Positions 15,201 to 22,488 of a stretch of DNA of 22,488 nucleotides are shown here, piece by piece. Where the stretch lies: contig CAZCOB010000032.1 in assembly GCA_964500415.1 (NCBI GenBank), forward strand, positions 1-22,488, read 5' to 3'. The stretch is from JAFGPF01 sp964500415. GTDB taxonomy: Bacteria > Chloroflexota > Dehalococcoidia > Dehalococcoidales > RBG-16-60-22. Position numbers and translations under genes: made by a program. Positions within the stretch are counted from its first letter, which is position 1; each line of letters starts with the position of its first letter. The notes below the pieces were generated by a model. It was given only the letters and a program-made list of their open reading frames with translations. It searched no databases and was not told the DNA's origin.

Positions 15201-18200
15201 CCGGCGGTACCTGGCCGGCGGGAGGTACGGTAATCTCCGTAGCCCACGTCCCGTCGCTCTGAACAGCGAGTGTACCGGGTGTTATGTCTATCGCTTGAGA
15301 CGCGCCGGCAGGCGCCGCCGTTAGAGTAATGGTATTGCTGCTGGTGAAACCGCCACCGGATATACCGATATGCTCTCCGGGACGCGCCTGTGGTGGGTTA
15401 ATGGTAATAGTAGCGTGTCCCTCACCAGCGCCGATATCGGGCATGACGCCGAAGCCCATGGGTACCGTGGCTGCTTCGCTGCCGCTGACGCCGCGTACGC
15501 TGACCGGATAGGGTCCCGGAGGTGTACTGGCACTGACGTTGAATGTCAGTGTGGCGCTGCCGGAGCCGCCGGGGGCTACCGTGATGAAATTACTCGGGGA
15601 GAAAGTGGTGGTGATGCCCGGTGCCAGGCCGTCAACGAACAGTGTGATATTTGCCGATGTCGTGCCTACCGATACAGCATTCACGATTATGGTCGTCTGA
15701 CCGCCCTGTACGACGGGGGGCAGGTAGGGTGGTGATAACTTAAGGATAAATTTAGCTTCGCTGCCTCTGATGGAGAACGGTCGCGAGTCATAGAGATAAC
15801 CACCGCTGCCATCGGCTACGGCAACCCTGACATCGTAGGTGCCGGGGGTAAGACCGGTGGGCATCTGGAAGACGCCGTTGAAGTTCCCGTTAGCGTCGGT
15901 AGTCAGGTTAGCCGGAATGGCTACCGATTGCGAGCCGAAGATAAGGCTGGTAACGCTCTTGTTGGCCGGGAATCCCGTCCCGGAGAAGGTTATCTTGTAC
16001 TGCTTGTCGGTATAGCCTGCCGGGGCATAGTCCGGTTCGAGGTTAAACTCGGGTAACTGGAAAGCGGCTGGTGGTATCACGCTGAAACTGAAGGGCATCA
16101 TCCTGGCATCATCGCCATTGACGCCGCGTATGGTCAGCGGGTACATACCTGGACCGGTCGAGGCTCTGGTGGTGATGGTCAGCTTGGTACTGCTGGAGCC
16201 GCCCGGCGATACGGTAACCGTGGGATTTTCAAAGGAGCCGGTAATTCCCGGCGGCAGCCCTTCCACGTATAGCTGTACCGTAGCGGCCTGGCCGGTCGAT
16301 TTCACAAAGATGGTCGTATTGCCGGAGGCCCCCTGCGGCACGCCGGAGATATAGCCTGGAACGATGTCAAGCTTGAAGGTTACGTCGTCATTCTGGATGA
16401 AGAACGGCTTGGCGATGAATACCGGATTTATTCCTGTTTTACTCGCCTCTACCTCGACCATGTACTGCCCGACGCCGTAATCGCTCGGGACGTTAAAGAC
16501 AAGAGTAAGGTTACCATTTTCATCAGCCAGGGTATTGGGCGGTACCGGCAGTGGCCTGCCGGCGAAGCGCAGACTGGTGATGTTGGCTCCCGAGGGGAAG
16601 TCTGTCGCTTTTATCGTAACCTTGATTTTTGCCGGTCCGGCGGTCGGGTTGAGGGTGATTTCAGGGAACCAGATGCCCTGCTCCTCCATCCAGTTGATAT
16701 CCTTGAACTCCTGCGATGGTTGTACGTCGAACTCGACGCGGGTATAGAATGTCTTCTGGACGCTGCTGACGATAGCGGTGCCCTTAATCTCGGCGCCGTA
16801 ATGTCCCGGAGGAATAGTGGTCGGCGTCAGGGTAAGGGTGGCGGTACTGGAACCGCCGGGTGTGACGTTCACCAGGCTGCTGGAGAAAGACGTGGTTATG
16901 CCCGGTGGAATCCTGACCACGCTGAGGGTGACGTTAGCGCCGGCACCCGTCGAGGTAACCCGGATGGTGGTGGTGCTGCCATCGGGCGGGATAGGCGGTA
17001 GCCAGTCGGGCTCGGCTTTAATGGTAAAGGCGGCTTCTGTCGATGTTACCTGGAAAGGCTTCATGATGAAGACTTCCGGTTGGTCGTCATTTTGAGCTGC
17101 GACTTCGACATCGTACCAGCCGGAGGTTATATTGGCGCTCCATAAAGTCTTGGGTACGTTGAAGACCAGGGTAAAATCGCCGGTGACATTATCGGCCATG
17201 GTGCCGGCGGGCACGGGCAGGTTCATACCGGCGAATCTCAGGTGGGTGACGTTAGCACCGGCCGGGAAGTCGTTGGCGGTGATAGTGACATTTTTCCCTG
17301 CCGGTCCCATGTTGGGATTAAGCGTTATTTCGGGGAAGTAGAACAGGTACATATCGTTGACGGTCATCCCCATGTCGTACATCATCATGTCCATATCCCA
17401 GTTCATGAAATCGTCCGGGGTCTGAACGTCGAACTCGATGTGTGTATAGAAAGTTTTCTGGACACTGTCAATGATAGCCGTGCCTTTAATCTCGGCGCAG
17501 TAATGTCCCGGGGCTAGGATGGTCGGCGTCAGGGTAAGGGTGGCGGTGCCGGAGCCGCCGGGTGTGACGTTCACCAGGCTGCTGGAGAAAGAGGTGGCTA
17601 TACCCGGTGGAATCTTATCCACGCTGAGGGTGACGTTAGCGCCGGCGCCCGTCGAAGTAACACGGATGGTGGTGGTGCTGCCCTCGGGCGGGATAGGCGG
17701 CAGCCAGTCGGGCTCGGCTTTGACGGTAAAGGCGGCATCCGCCGACGTTACCTGGAAAGGCTTCATGATGAAGACTTCCGGTTGGTCGTCATTTTGAGCT
17801 ACGACTTCGACATCGTACCAGCCGGGGCCGATGGGAGCGTTCCAGATGGTCTTGGGTACGTTAAAGACCAGGGTAAAATCGCCGGTGACATTATCGGCCA
17901 TGGTGCCGGCGGGCACGGGCAGGTTCATACCGGCGAACCTCAGGTGGGTGACGTTAGCGCCGGCCGGGAAGTCGTTGGCGGTGATAGTGACATTTTTCCC
18001 TGCCGGTCCCACATTGGGACTGAGTACAATCTCCGGGAAGTAGAAGAGGTACATGTCGTCGTTGGTCATCCCCATGTCGTACATCATGGTGTCCATATCC
18101 CAGTTCATGAAATCGTCCGAAGGCTGAACGTCGAACTCGATGTGTGTATAGAATGTCTTCTGGACGCCGCTGACGATGGCGGTGCCCTTAATCTCGGCGC

Positions 18201-21200
18201 CGTAATGTCCCGGAGGAATAGTGGTCGGCGTCAGGGTAAGGGTAGCGGTGCTGGAGCCGCCGGGCGGAACGTTCACCAGGCTGCTGGAGAAAGAGGTGGT
18301 TATGCCCGGTGGAATCCTGTCCACGCTGAGGGTGACATTGGCGCCGGCGCCGGTGGAGTTGACCATTATATTTGTCGTGCCGTTATTACTGGATGAAATC
18401 GGCGGCAGCCAGTTAGGCTCGGCCCTCATGGTAAAGGCGGCATCCACCGACGTTAACTGGAAGGGTTTCATAATGAAGACCGGGGGTTCGTCGGTTTTCT
18501 GAGCTCCTACCTCGACATCGTACCAGCCGGGGCCGATAGGAGCGTTCCAGATGGTCTTGGGTACGTTAAAGAACAGGGTGAAGCTGCCGGTGACGTTATC
18601 GGCCACGGTGTCGGCGGGCACGGGCAGGTTCATACCGGCGAATCTCAGGCTGGTGACGTTAGCGCCGGCCGGGAAGTCGGTGGCGGTGATAGTGACCTTT
18701 TTCCCTGCCTGTCCCATGTTGGGATTAAGCATTATTTCGGGGAAGTAGAACAGGTACATATCGTTGACGGTCATCCCCATGTCGTATATCATGGTGTTCA
18801 TATCCCAGTTCATGAAATCGTCCGAGGGCTGAACGTCGAACTCGATATGGGTGAAGAAGGTTTTCTGGACACTGTCAATGATAGCCGTGCCTTTGATTTC
18901 AGCGAAGTAGTGCCCCGGGCCTATGTTGTTCGGCGTCAGGGTAAGGGTAGCGGTGCCGGAGCCGCCGGGTGTGACGTTCACCGAATTACTGGAGAAACTG
19001 GTGGTGATACCCGCTGGAATTCTATCCACGGACAGGGTTACGTTAGCGGCACTACCTATGGACTTAACGCGAATCAGTGTTGAGGCATTACCGCCGGGTG
19101 GGATAGGCGGCAGCCAGTCGGGGTCGGCCCTGAGGGTAAAAGCGACATCCGCTGCCGTAACCTGGAATGGCTTCATGATGAAAACCGGCGGTTGGCCATC
19201 TGCATAAGCCTCCACCTCGATATCATACCAGCCGGAGCCGGTATTACCGTCCCAGATGGTCTTGGGTACGTTGAAGACGAGGTTAAAGTCGCCGTTTCCA
19301 TCGGCAGCCGTACCGGTGGGAACCGGCAATTCCATGCCGGCGAAGCGGAGATGAGAAACCGCGGCATTAGCCGGGAAATCTGTAGCATTGATGTTTACCT
19401 TGGTCCCGGCCTGCCCAATATTAGGACTGAGTATAATCTCCGGGAAGTAGAAGAGGTACATGTCGTCGTTGGCCATCCCCATGTCATACATCATGGTGTT
19501 CATATCCCAGTTCTTATACTCCTGAGGCGGCTCTACGTCGAAGTCCAGAGGTATGCAAAATTCAGAGTCGGCCTCCGACTGTATGTGGTAATCAAGTATC
19601 TGGTTGTCATTACTATCTACCCAGCCTACAATAGTTATCATGAAGTGGCCGGGGCTGGCTCCACCGATATAGAAGGTCTTCGAGGTCTGACCTCCACCGG
19701 GGACAGTAGCGTTGGCTGTAACAAGGCCATCGGTGGTGTTCCAGTGTGGCTGCGCACCGCCCGGTACACCCCATCCGTTCATTATCTCCATTACCGCCAG
19801 GGTGACGTTGGTGCTGGTATAGCCGAGGGCTTTAACGTTAATCGTGGTCTGCCCGTAGTCTCCCGGCGGTATCGGGGGTATCCAGTTCGGGGTAGCCTCG
19901 AGGCTGAAGGCGGCATCACTCCTCATCAGATTGAAGTCTTTGCCGATATCCTGCCACCAGGTATCTTTCTCCATGTGGAAGTTTACCCAGTACATGCCGC
20001 CGGGTGGCAGGTTCCATGATTCACTTACGATGAATGAGCCGGAGAATCCACCGCTACTATCGGCGATAACGCCACCGGATGGTAACGGTACCGCATATCC
20101 GGCAAGGTTAATTGAGGTAATATTGGCGCCTGCCGGCAGGTTGGTGCCGGTATAGCTTACCTGTGAGCCGGCAGGGCCGCTCTTGGGTGAAAGCATTACG
20201 TCCGGGAAGAATATCCCGCTCTCCCACTCCGTGCCCTGCCACTGCTGGTCCCAGGCACCCTGGTCCATACCCATCATGCCACCCATGAATCCTGCGGGCG
20301 GGCCTACCTGGAATTCCATATGGTAGTCGCGCCGGTTGCTGTCTCCATCAACGGCGATAATGTTAAAGGGGTAGGGGCCGGGCGGTAAATTCTCTGAAGG
20401 TATTAATGTCAGGGTTGCCGTGGCGGTACCACCGGCACTGGTAACGTTGACCGTTCTGGATACCGGGTCCCATGTTTGGGTGATGGTGCCGTAAGCGGCA
20501 AAGAGTCCCTCGGTGCTCAGAGTGACCGTTGGTGTCTTGCCGGGTAAGGCTGTAACGGTGATGGCGATCTGGCGTCCGTTAGAATCGCCGGCGGGGATGG
20601 GTTCCAGCCAGTTAGGGCTGACCTTCAAAGAAAAGGCATCATCATCACTCATGATATTGAACGGTGTCATCCTGACAGTTTCCTGTACGTTTACCACAAC
20701 CGGATGAGTTCCCGGAGGTATCGGCGGGACCGTAATTACCGCGGAGAAGGCACCGGTTTCATCGGTAGTGGCATTTACGCTGGTGGGCGTAACATCGTCA
20801 CGACCAAGTTCTATATAACTAAGGTTCTGATTGCTGGGGAAACCATAACCGCTGACGGTTATCTGTTCACCTGCAGAACCGTAATCACGCGATAGTGTTA
20901 CCATGGCCATGCCCATGTCCATGAAGCCTGACGAGGGCGTGACTTCCAGCGTGAAATCAGTCCACATTTCCTCGTTGGGATTATCCGCGTTATAGGCGCG
21001 GATGGATATGGGGTAGTTGCCCATCGGGCAGGAATTGGATATATTCAGTCGCAGTTCGCGGCCTTCCATACCGCCGACGGGCGGCGTAACGTTAGCGCTG
21101 GTAAAGCTGGCGCTAACGCCGTAGGGCATTCCCTCGACCCGCAGGATTACGTTGGGGCTGGGAGGGTTGGTCACCAGCGACCGTACCGAGATGCTGACGC

Positions 21201-22488
21201 TGGCGGTATCACCCGCCGGTCTTGCCAGCCATCCCGGTGAAGCGCTGACGTTGAATTTCTGGTCGGAGGCAACTACCTGGAAATCGAATCCGCCCATGCG
21301 GTCATCAGGGTAGGTGCCCACGATAACGTCAACCGGATATCGCCCGGGTCCTGTGGGATTACCGTAGGCGGTATCGGGGACGGTAAATACTCCTGAGAAT
21401 GAACCGTCGAGGGCGGTGGTGATATTAGCTGTCAGTACGTCCGTCTCGACGAAGGTCAGACTCGCCACGGCGGTATTACCGGGGAATCCGGAACCGCTGA
21501 AGGTAATCGTATCGCCGACCTGGCCGTACGTAGGACTGAGTGAGAGCATACCCATGCCGTAGCCCATCGGCGGCATAATAGATAGCTCGAGGTTGACACG
21601 TGTTATTTTTTCATTATTATCCCAGATATTATTATCATTGGTATCGACCCAGCCCTCGAGTGTAGCCTGGTACTGCCCCATCGGAATCATACCGGGCAGG
21701 ACCAGCATCAGTCCGAAGTTATTCTGGCCTCCCGGAGGTGCGCTGAGGTTGAAAACGGGTTGTCTGACACCGTTCCATTCTGTGTTAACGCCTGGCGGCA
21801 GGCCTTTCACGGCCATTTTCACCGTTGGCGAGGCGCCGCCCAGCGTGTTGAGTATGCCTGAAGTCCCGGGCGTGCCGCCGGGTTCTCCCTGCAGGAAATT
21901 GGGCGAGAGGCTGAGTATAAAGGTATCATCGCCTCCGTAAACATTAAACATCGTCTCGGCCTGTGCCCCTCCTACATATGCCCTGACGGGATAGGTTCCC
22001 GCGGCGATGGGCTGCCCGCCCAGTGTGGCAGGCACGGTAAATCCGCCGGAAAATGACCCTGCCGGCGAGGTAGTAATGGTCTGCGCCAGGGTGATGTTGG
22101 CGCTGCCGAAGGTGATTCCGGTAACATTGGCGCTGGTGGGGAAGTTGGAACCGCTGAAGGACACATTGGTGCCCGCCGTGCCGGTATTCGGATTCAGCGA
22201 GAATATCGGCATGTCGTAGTCGGCAGAGGCCCCGACGCCCAGCTCCAGGTTGCGGATTTCTGTCTGATTTCCTGATACGGCTTTAACAGCCAGTGAGTAG
22301 TGCCCCATAGACGTAGATGCCTTGGGCTTGATTTCCAAAGACGACATCAAGGTGCTGCCTATGGATGGCGATACATTGGCGGATGCCTGCCAGGCACCTC
22401 CGTCGAAACGCCACTCGATTGTCGGCGGCCCCTCGATGCTGAGGGTAACATTAGCTGAAGACGTGCCGACCGACTGTACGTTTACCGT
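12283..22488 (-). CDS. Giant modular cell-surface protein, C-terminally membrane-anchored (5' end outside window)
   Basis: 3401 codons are visible; the frame is open to the right edge, so the TTG at 22350 is not the true start and any signal peptide is outside. From N to C: the end of one beta-sandwich module, then twelve alternating pairs of a TIG/IPT-like Ig module (pattern LSPN-G-AG--V---G-GFP, then G-Y-V-V) and a second module (F-L---P-WLPPIPPG, then NVTLSV---PPGI, then PGGSGTATLTLTP and PGHY). These occupy about 22210-14140. One extra second-type module lies at about 14135-13790. Two domains ending HFSSWTLIA and HFSTYTIMA are separated by an eight-Gly run (about 13290-13315). A CARDB-like domain follows (about 12835-12580), then a Pro/Glu-rich spacer, a membrane helix (12372-12313, WLIFLYVVAAGAVIIGLVYW) and a basic tail RTRAGKKAS. 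No LPXTG motif was seen. NxT/NxS sequons are frequent. Likely an adhesin, stalk or envelope protein outside the membrane; no enzymatic domain was recognised. Confidence 0.9.
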   Translation of the reverse strand, partial: TVNVQSVGTSSANVTLSIEGPPTIEWRFDGGAWQASANVSPSIGSTLMSSLEIKPKASTSMGHYSLAVKAVSGNQTEIRNLELGVGASADYDMPIFSLNPNTGTAGTNVSFSGSNFPTSANVTGITFGSANITLAQTITTSPAGSFSGGFTVPATLGGQPIAAGTYPVRAYVGGAQAETMFNVYGGDDTFILSLSPNFLQGEPGGTPGTSGILNTLGGASPTVKMAVKGLPPGVNTEWNGVRQPVFNLSAPPGGQNNFGLMLVLPGMIPMGQYQATLEGWVDTNDNNIWDNNEKITRVNLELSIMPPMGYGMGMLSLSPTYGQVGDTITFSGSGFPGNTAVASLTFVETDVLTANITTALDGSFSGVFTVPDTAYGNPTGPGRYPVDVIVGTYPDDRMGGFDFQVVASDQKFNVSASPGWLARPAGDTASVSISVRSLVTNPPSPNVILRVEGMPYGVSASFTSANVTPPVGGMEGRELRLNISNSCPMGNYPISIRAYNADNPNEEMWTDFTLEVTPSSGFMDMGMAMVTLSRDYGSAGEQITVSGYGFPSNQNLSYIELGRDDVTPTSVNATTDETGAFSAVITVPPIPPGTHPVVVNVQETVRMTPFNIMSDDDAFSLKVSPNWLEPIPAGDSNGRQIAITVTALPGKTPTVTLSTEGLFAAYGTITQTWDPVSRTVNVTSAGGTATATLTLIPSENLPPGPYPFNIIAVDGDSNRRDYHMEFQVGPPAGFMGGMMGMDQGAWDQQWQGTEWESGIFFPDVMLSPKSGPAGSQVSYTGTNLPAGANITSINLAGYAVPLPSGGVIADSSGGFSGSFIVSESWNLPPGGMYWVNFHMEKDTWWQDIGKDFNLMRSDAAFSLEATPNWIPPIPPGDYGQTTINVKALGYTSTNVTLAVMEIMNGWGVPGGAQPHWNTTDGLVTANATVPGGGQTSKTFYIGGASPGHFMITIVGWVDSNDNQILDYHIQSEADSEFCIPLDFDVEPPQEYKNWDMNTMMYDMGMANDDMYLFYFPEIILSPNIGQAGTKVNINATDFPANAAVSHLRFAGMELPVPTGTAADGNGDFNLVFNVPKTIWDGNTGSGWYDIEVEAYADGQPPVFIMKPFQVTAADVAFTLRADPDWLPPIPPGGNASTLIRVKSIGSAANVTLSVDRIPAGITTSFSSNSVNVTPGGSGTATLTLTPNNIGPGHYFAEIKGTAIIDSVQKTFFTHIEFDVQPSDDFMNWDMNTMIYDMGMTVNDMYLFYFPEIMLNPNMGQAGKKVTITATDFPAGANVTSLRFAGMNLPVPADTVADNVTGSFTLFFNVPKTIWNAPIGPGWYDVEVGAQKTDEPPVFIMKPFQLTSVDAAFTMRAEPNWLPPISSSNNGTTNIMVNSTGAGANVTLSVDRIPPGITTSFSSSLVNVPPGGSSTATLTLTPTTIPPGHYGAEIKGTAIVSGVQKTFYTHIEFDVQPSDDFMNWDMDTMMYDMGMTNDDMYLFYFPEIVLSPNVGPAGKNVTITANDFPAGANVTHLRFAGMNLPVPAGTMADNVTGDFTLVFNVPKTIWNAPIGPGWYDVEVVAQNDDQPEVFIMKPFQVTSADAAFTVKAEPDWLPPIPPEGSTTTIRVTSTGAGANVTLSVDKIPPGIATSFSSSLVNVTPGGSGTATLTLTPTILAPGHYCAEIKGTAIIDSVQKTFYTHIEFDVQTPDDFMNWDMDMMMYDMGMTVNDMYLFYFPEITLNPNMGPAGKNVTITANDFPAGANVTHLRFAGMNLPVPAGTMADNVTGDFTLVFNVPKTLWSANITSGWYDVEVAAQNDDQPEVFIMKPFQVTSTEAAFTIKAEPDWLPPIPPDGSTTTIRVTSTGAGANVTLSVVRIPPGITTSFSSSLVNVTPGGSSTATLTLTPTTIPPGHYGAEIKGTAIVSSVQKTFYTRVEFDVQPSQEFKDINWMEEQGIWFPEITLNPTAGPAKIKVTIKATDFPSGANITSLRFAGRPLPVPPNTLADENGNLTLVFNVPSDYGVGQYMVEVEASKTGINPVFIAKPFFIQNDDVTFKLDIVPGYISGVPQGASGNTTIFVKSTGQAATVQLYVEGLPPGITGSFENPTVTVSPGGSSSTKLTITTRASTGPGMYPLTIRGVNGDDARMMPFSFSVIPPAAFQLPEFNLEPDYAPAGYTDKQYKITFSGTGFPANKSVTSLIFGSQSVAIPANLTTDANGNFNGVFQMPTGLTPGTYDVRVAVADGSGGYLYDSRPFSIRGSEAKFILKLSPPYLPPVVQGGQTTIIVNAVSVGTTSANITLFVDGLAPGITTTFSPSNFITVAPGGSGSATLTFNVSASTPPGPYPVSVRGVSGSEAATVPMGFGVMPDIGAGEGHATITINPPQARPGEHIGISGGGFTSSNTITLTAAPAGASQAIDITPGTLAVQSDGTWATEITVPPAGQVPPGTYIIRATDGVMTSKNTFSIVPATNADFFLNVSPQFLKVVQGESGSATMTLSSKNGFQERVVFAVGHLAPGVTATFKNATEATISKFTGTPGGIREIIAPIEQIPIPGEDMTVTVLLDVDADTPIGPYDVALEAGSGTVYRSIPLDFMVVSPGASMVISPTSGPADTDIRLSGTGFTAGETVTVRFGGNNITTVPSAITVAQNGGFTAIITAPSMNAGIYPVKVTGGTSGISIDRPFSLKPSAVNTFVLYTSPMKVNIPKSGSGTVTAKIEPLGSFQSAVTLSVSGLSAISGATASILPAATITPSIGTPTTATLTFNVPAGATAGKYSLTITGISGAITQTRTITLNVVPPVTTSDFAINLAPNTIPICPNSSSNTTVTVTAINGFSGTVSLAVAMASANATWPSSISYTAGSVTPSTNTGLGKQAVTFTASANTQPGSWTFRITGTSGALSHSTDVMVISTPSGTTITQYASPLLDPTTITASTPMDIEPPWGDIITISGIINDGAEASIITPAKVDVAPDTLADLPEGATDMLGRVTNVESSSPVDGAEWYIGFPYDLDELTTAGLDEENLKVAYLNPDTGTWTEMTTTVDTANNIAYASPDHFSSWTLIATPEPPPSEIVTEYPVTSGGGGGGGGASGVTSLAEYTIGSGEFIADALAESVDGKVKISIDQGTIGLNKNGQRLYSISIKESTASIAPPADTRIIGMAYEIGPSGATFDPPINLTFEYYDSLVPDGVAEEKLVIATWQDTKWVELEGSTVDPINNTITVPVSHFSTYTIMAHTAATSFKATELSLAPAQINTDESATVSAIIANTGDLAGSYEATLTINDSVAATEEIQLAGHTSQEVSFTLKIDKAGTYTIDIGGMTATLIVTEAPAEMEEETVAPESPSLPAGTEAAPKPVEIESLPPEEPETPVEIAPVVPEVSSPEAEAAPERFRDWLIFLYVVAAGAVIIGLVYWRTRAGKKAS
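12313..12372 (-). other. C-terminal transmembrane anchor of the surface protein
   Basis: Twenty uninterrupted hydrophobic residues bounded by Trp at both ends, followed by RTRAGKKAS. The positive tail predicts a cytoplasmic C terminus with the rest of the protein outside. The preceding acidic, Pro-rich stretch would act as a spacer through the cell envelope. Confidence 0.85.
16669..19479 (-). repeat. Four near-identical 702-705-bp in-frame repeats in the surface-protein gene
   Basis: The anchor CATGTC recurs at 17371, 18073, 18778 and 19480 on the plus strand (intervals 702, 705 and 702), and a unit of the same length precedes the first. Each unit encodes about 234 residues: a Met/Asp-rich linker, an Ig-like module (FPEI-L-PN-G-AG and FAGM-LPVP) and a second module (DWLPPIPP, GANVTLSVDRIPPGI, PGHY-AEIKGTAI). 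The two unit types alternate, so the true repeat is a pair of about 1.4 kb. Flanking modules have the same fold pattern but are far more diverged, so the array is a recent expansion. Exact outer boundaries are approximate. Confidence 0.9.

Noticed and set aside
16669..19479. CRISPR-like or mobile-element repeat array
   Set aside because: The units are 702-705 bp, in frame and fully coding, with no short repeat-spacer structure, terminal repeats or transposase.
19192..20019. Long plus-strand frames opposite the surface-protein gene (up to 275 codons), and similar ones elsewhere on the plus strand
   Set aside because: They lie wholly antisense to well-supported genes, lack domain motifs and ribosome sites, and repeat only because the gene beneath repeats.
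22350..22350. TTG as the start of the giant surface protein
   Set aside because: The same frame continues without a stop to the window edge and encodes module-like sequence (SSANVTLSIEGPP), so the real start is outside.

Overview
The window carries a type IV pilus-linked signalling cluster and, upstream of it, one end of a very large surface-protein gene. All genes that can be supported lie on the minus strand, so transcription runs from high to low coordinates. The organism is probably a bacterium of the Chloroflexota, most likely Dehalococcoidia-like. This is inference from the style of the type IV pilin, the CARDB-type domain with its C-terminal membrane anchor in the giant surface protein, and the PAS-rich kinases with stand-alone receiver proteins. 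There is no rRNA, tRNA or other phylogenetic marker, so the assignment is tentative.

In transcription order: (1) 22488-12283, the 3' part (3401 codons visible, 5' end outside the window) of a giant modular surface protein. It has twelve Ig-like/TIG-type modules alternating with about thirteen beta-sandwich modules rich in Pro, Gly, Thr and Asn, then a C-terminal block with a Gly run, a CARDB-like domain, a Pro/Glu-rich spacer and a single membrane anchor. A strong intrinsic terminator (12262-12216) closes it. (2) 12282-11955, a non-coding stretch with an apparent promoter preceded by four 11-bp-phased TGTRA repeats. (3) 11954-11727, a 75-aa excisionase/MerR-type helix-turn-helix protein with a TTG start and a near-perfect Shine-Dalgarno. 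(4) 11667-11632, an 11-codon leader ORF with a strong ribosome binding site. (5) 11612-11208, a type IV prepilin. (6) 11040-5521, an 1839-aa membrane histidine kinase with HAMP, eight PAS and two GAF domains, including an 879-bp in-frame tandem duplication. (7) 5508-5062, an Rcp1-type stand-alone receiver. (8) 5011-1652, a 1119-aa soluble kinase with an N-terminal receiver and six PAS domains. (9) 1707-1294, another stand-alone receiver. (10) 1307-1, the beginning of a GspE/PilB-type pilus assembly ATPase that runs out of the window.

Genes 6-10 are packed tightly (12-nt gap, 50-nt gap, 56-nt overlap, 14-nt overlap) and look like one transcription unit. None of the three receiver domains is attached to a DNA-binding domain. 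The simplest reading is a phosphorelay (membrane kinase, receiver, receiver-kinase, receiver) whose output acts by protein contact on the pilus machinery, with the final receiver translationally coupled to the PilB-like motor. The giant surface protein ends with its own terminator and is a separate unit, though it may share the attachment or surface-sensing lifestyle.

The most notable points are the higher-order (two-module, about 1.4 kb) repeat in the giant gene, its Met/Asp/aromatic inter-module linkers, the duplicated PAS-GAF block, the phased repeats upstream of the HTH gene, and the leader ORF in front of the pilin.
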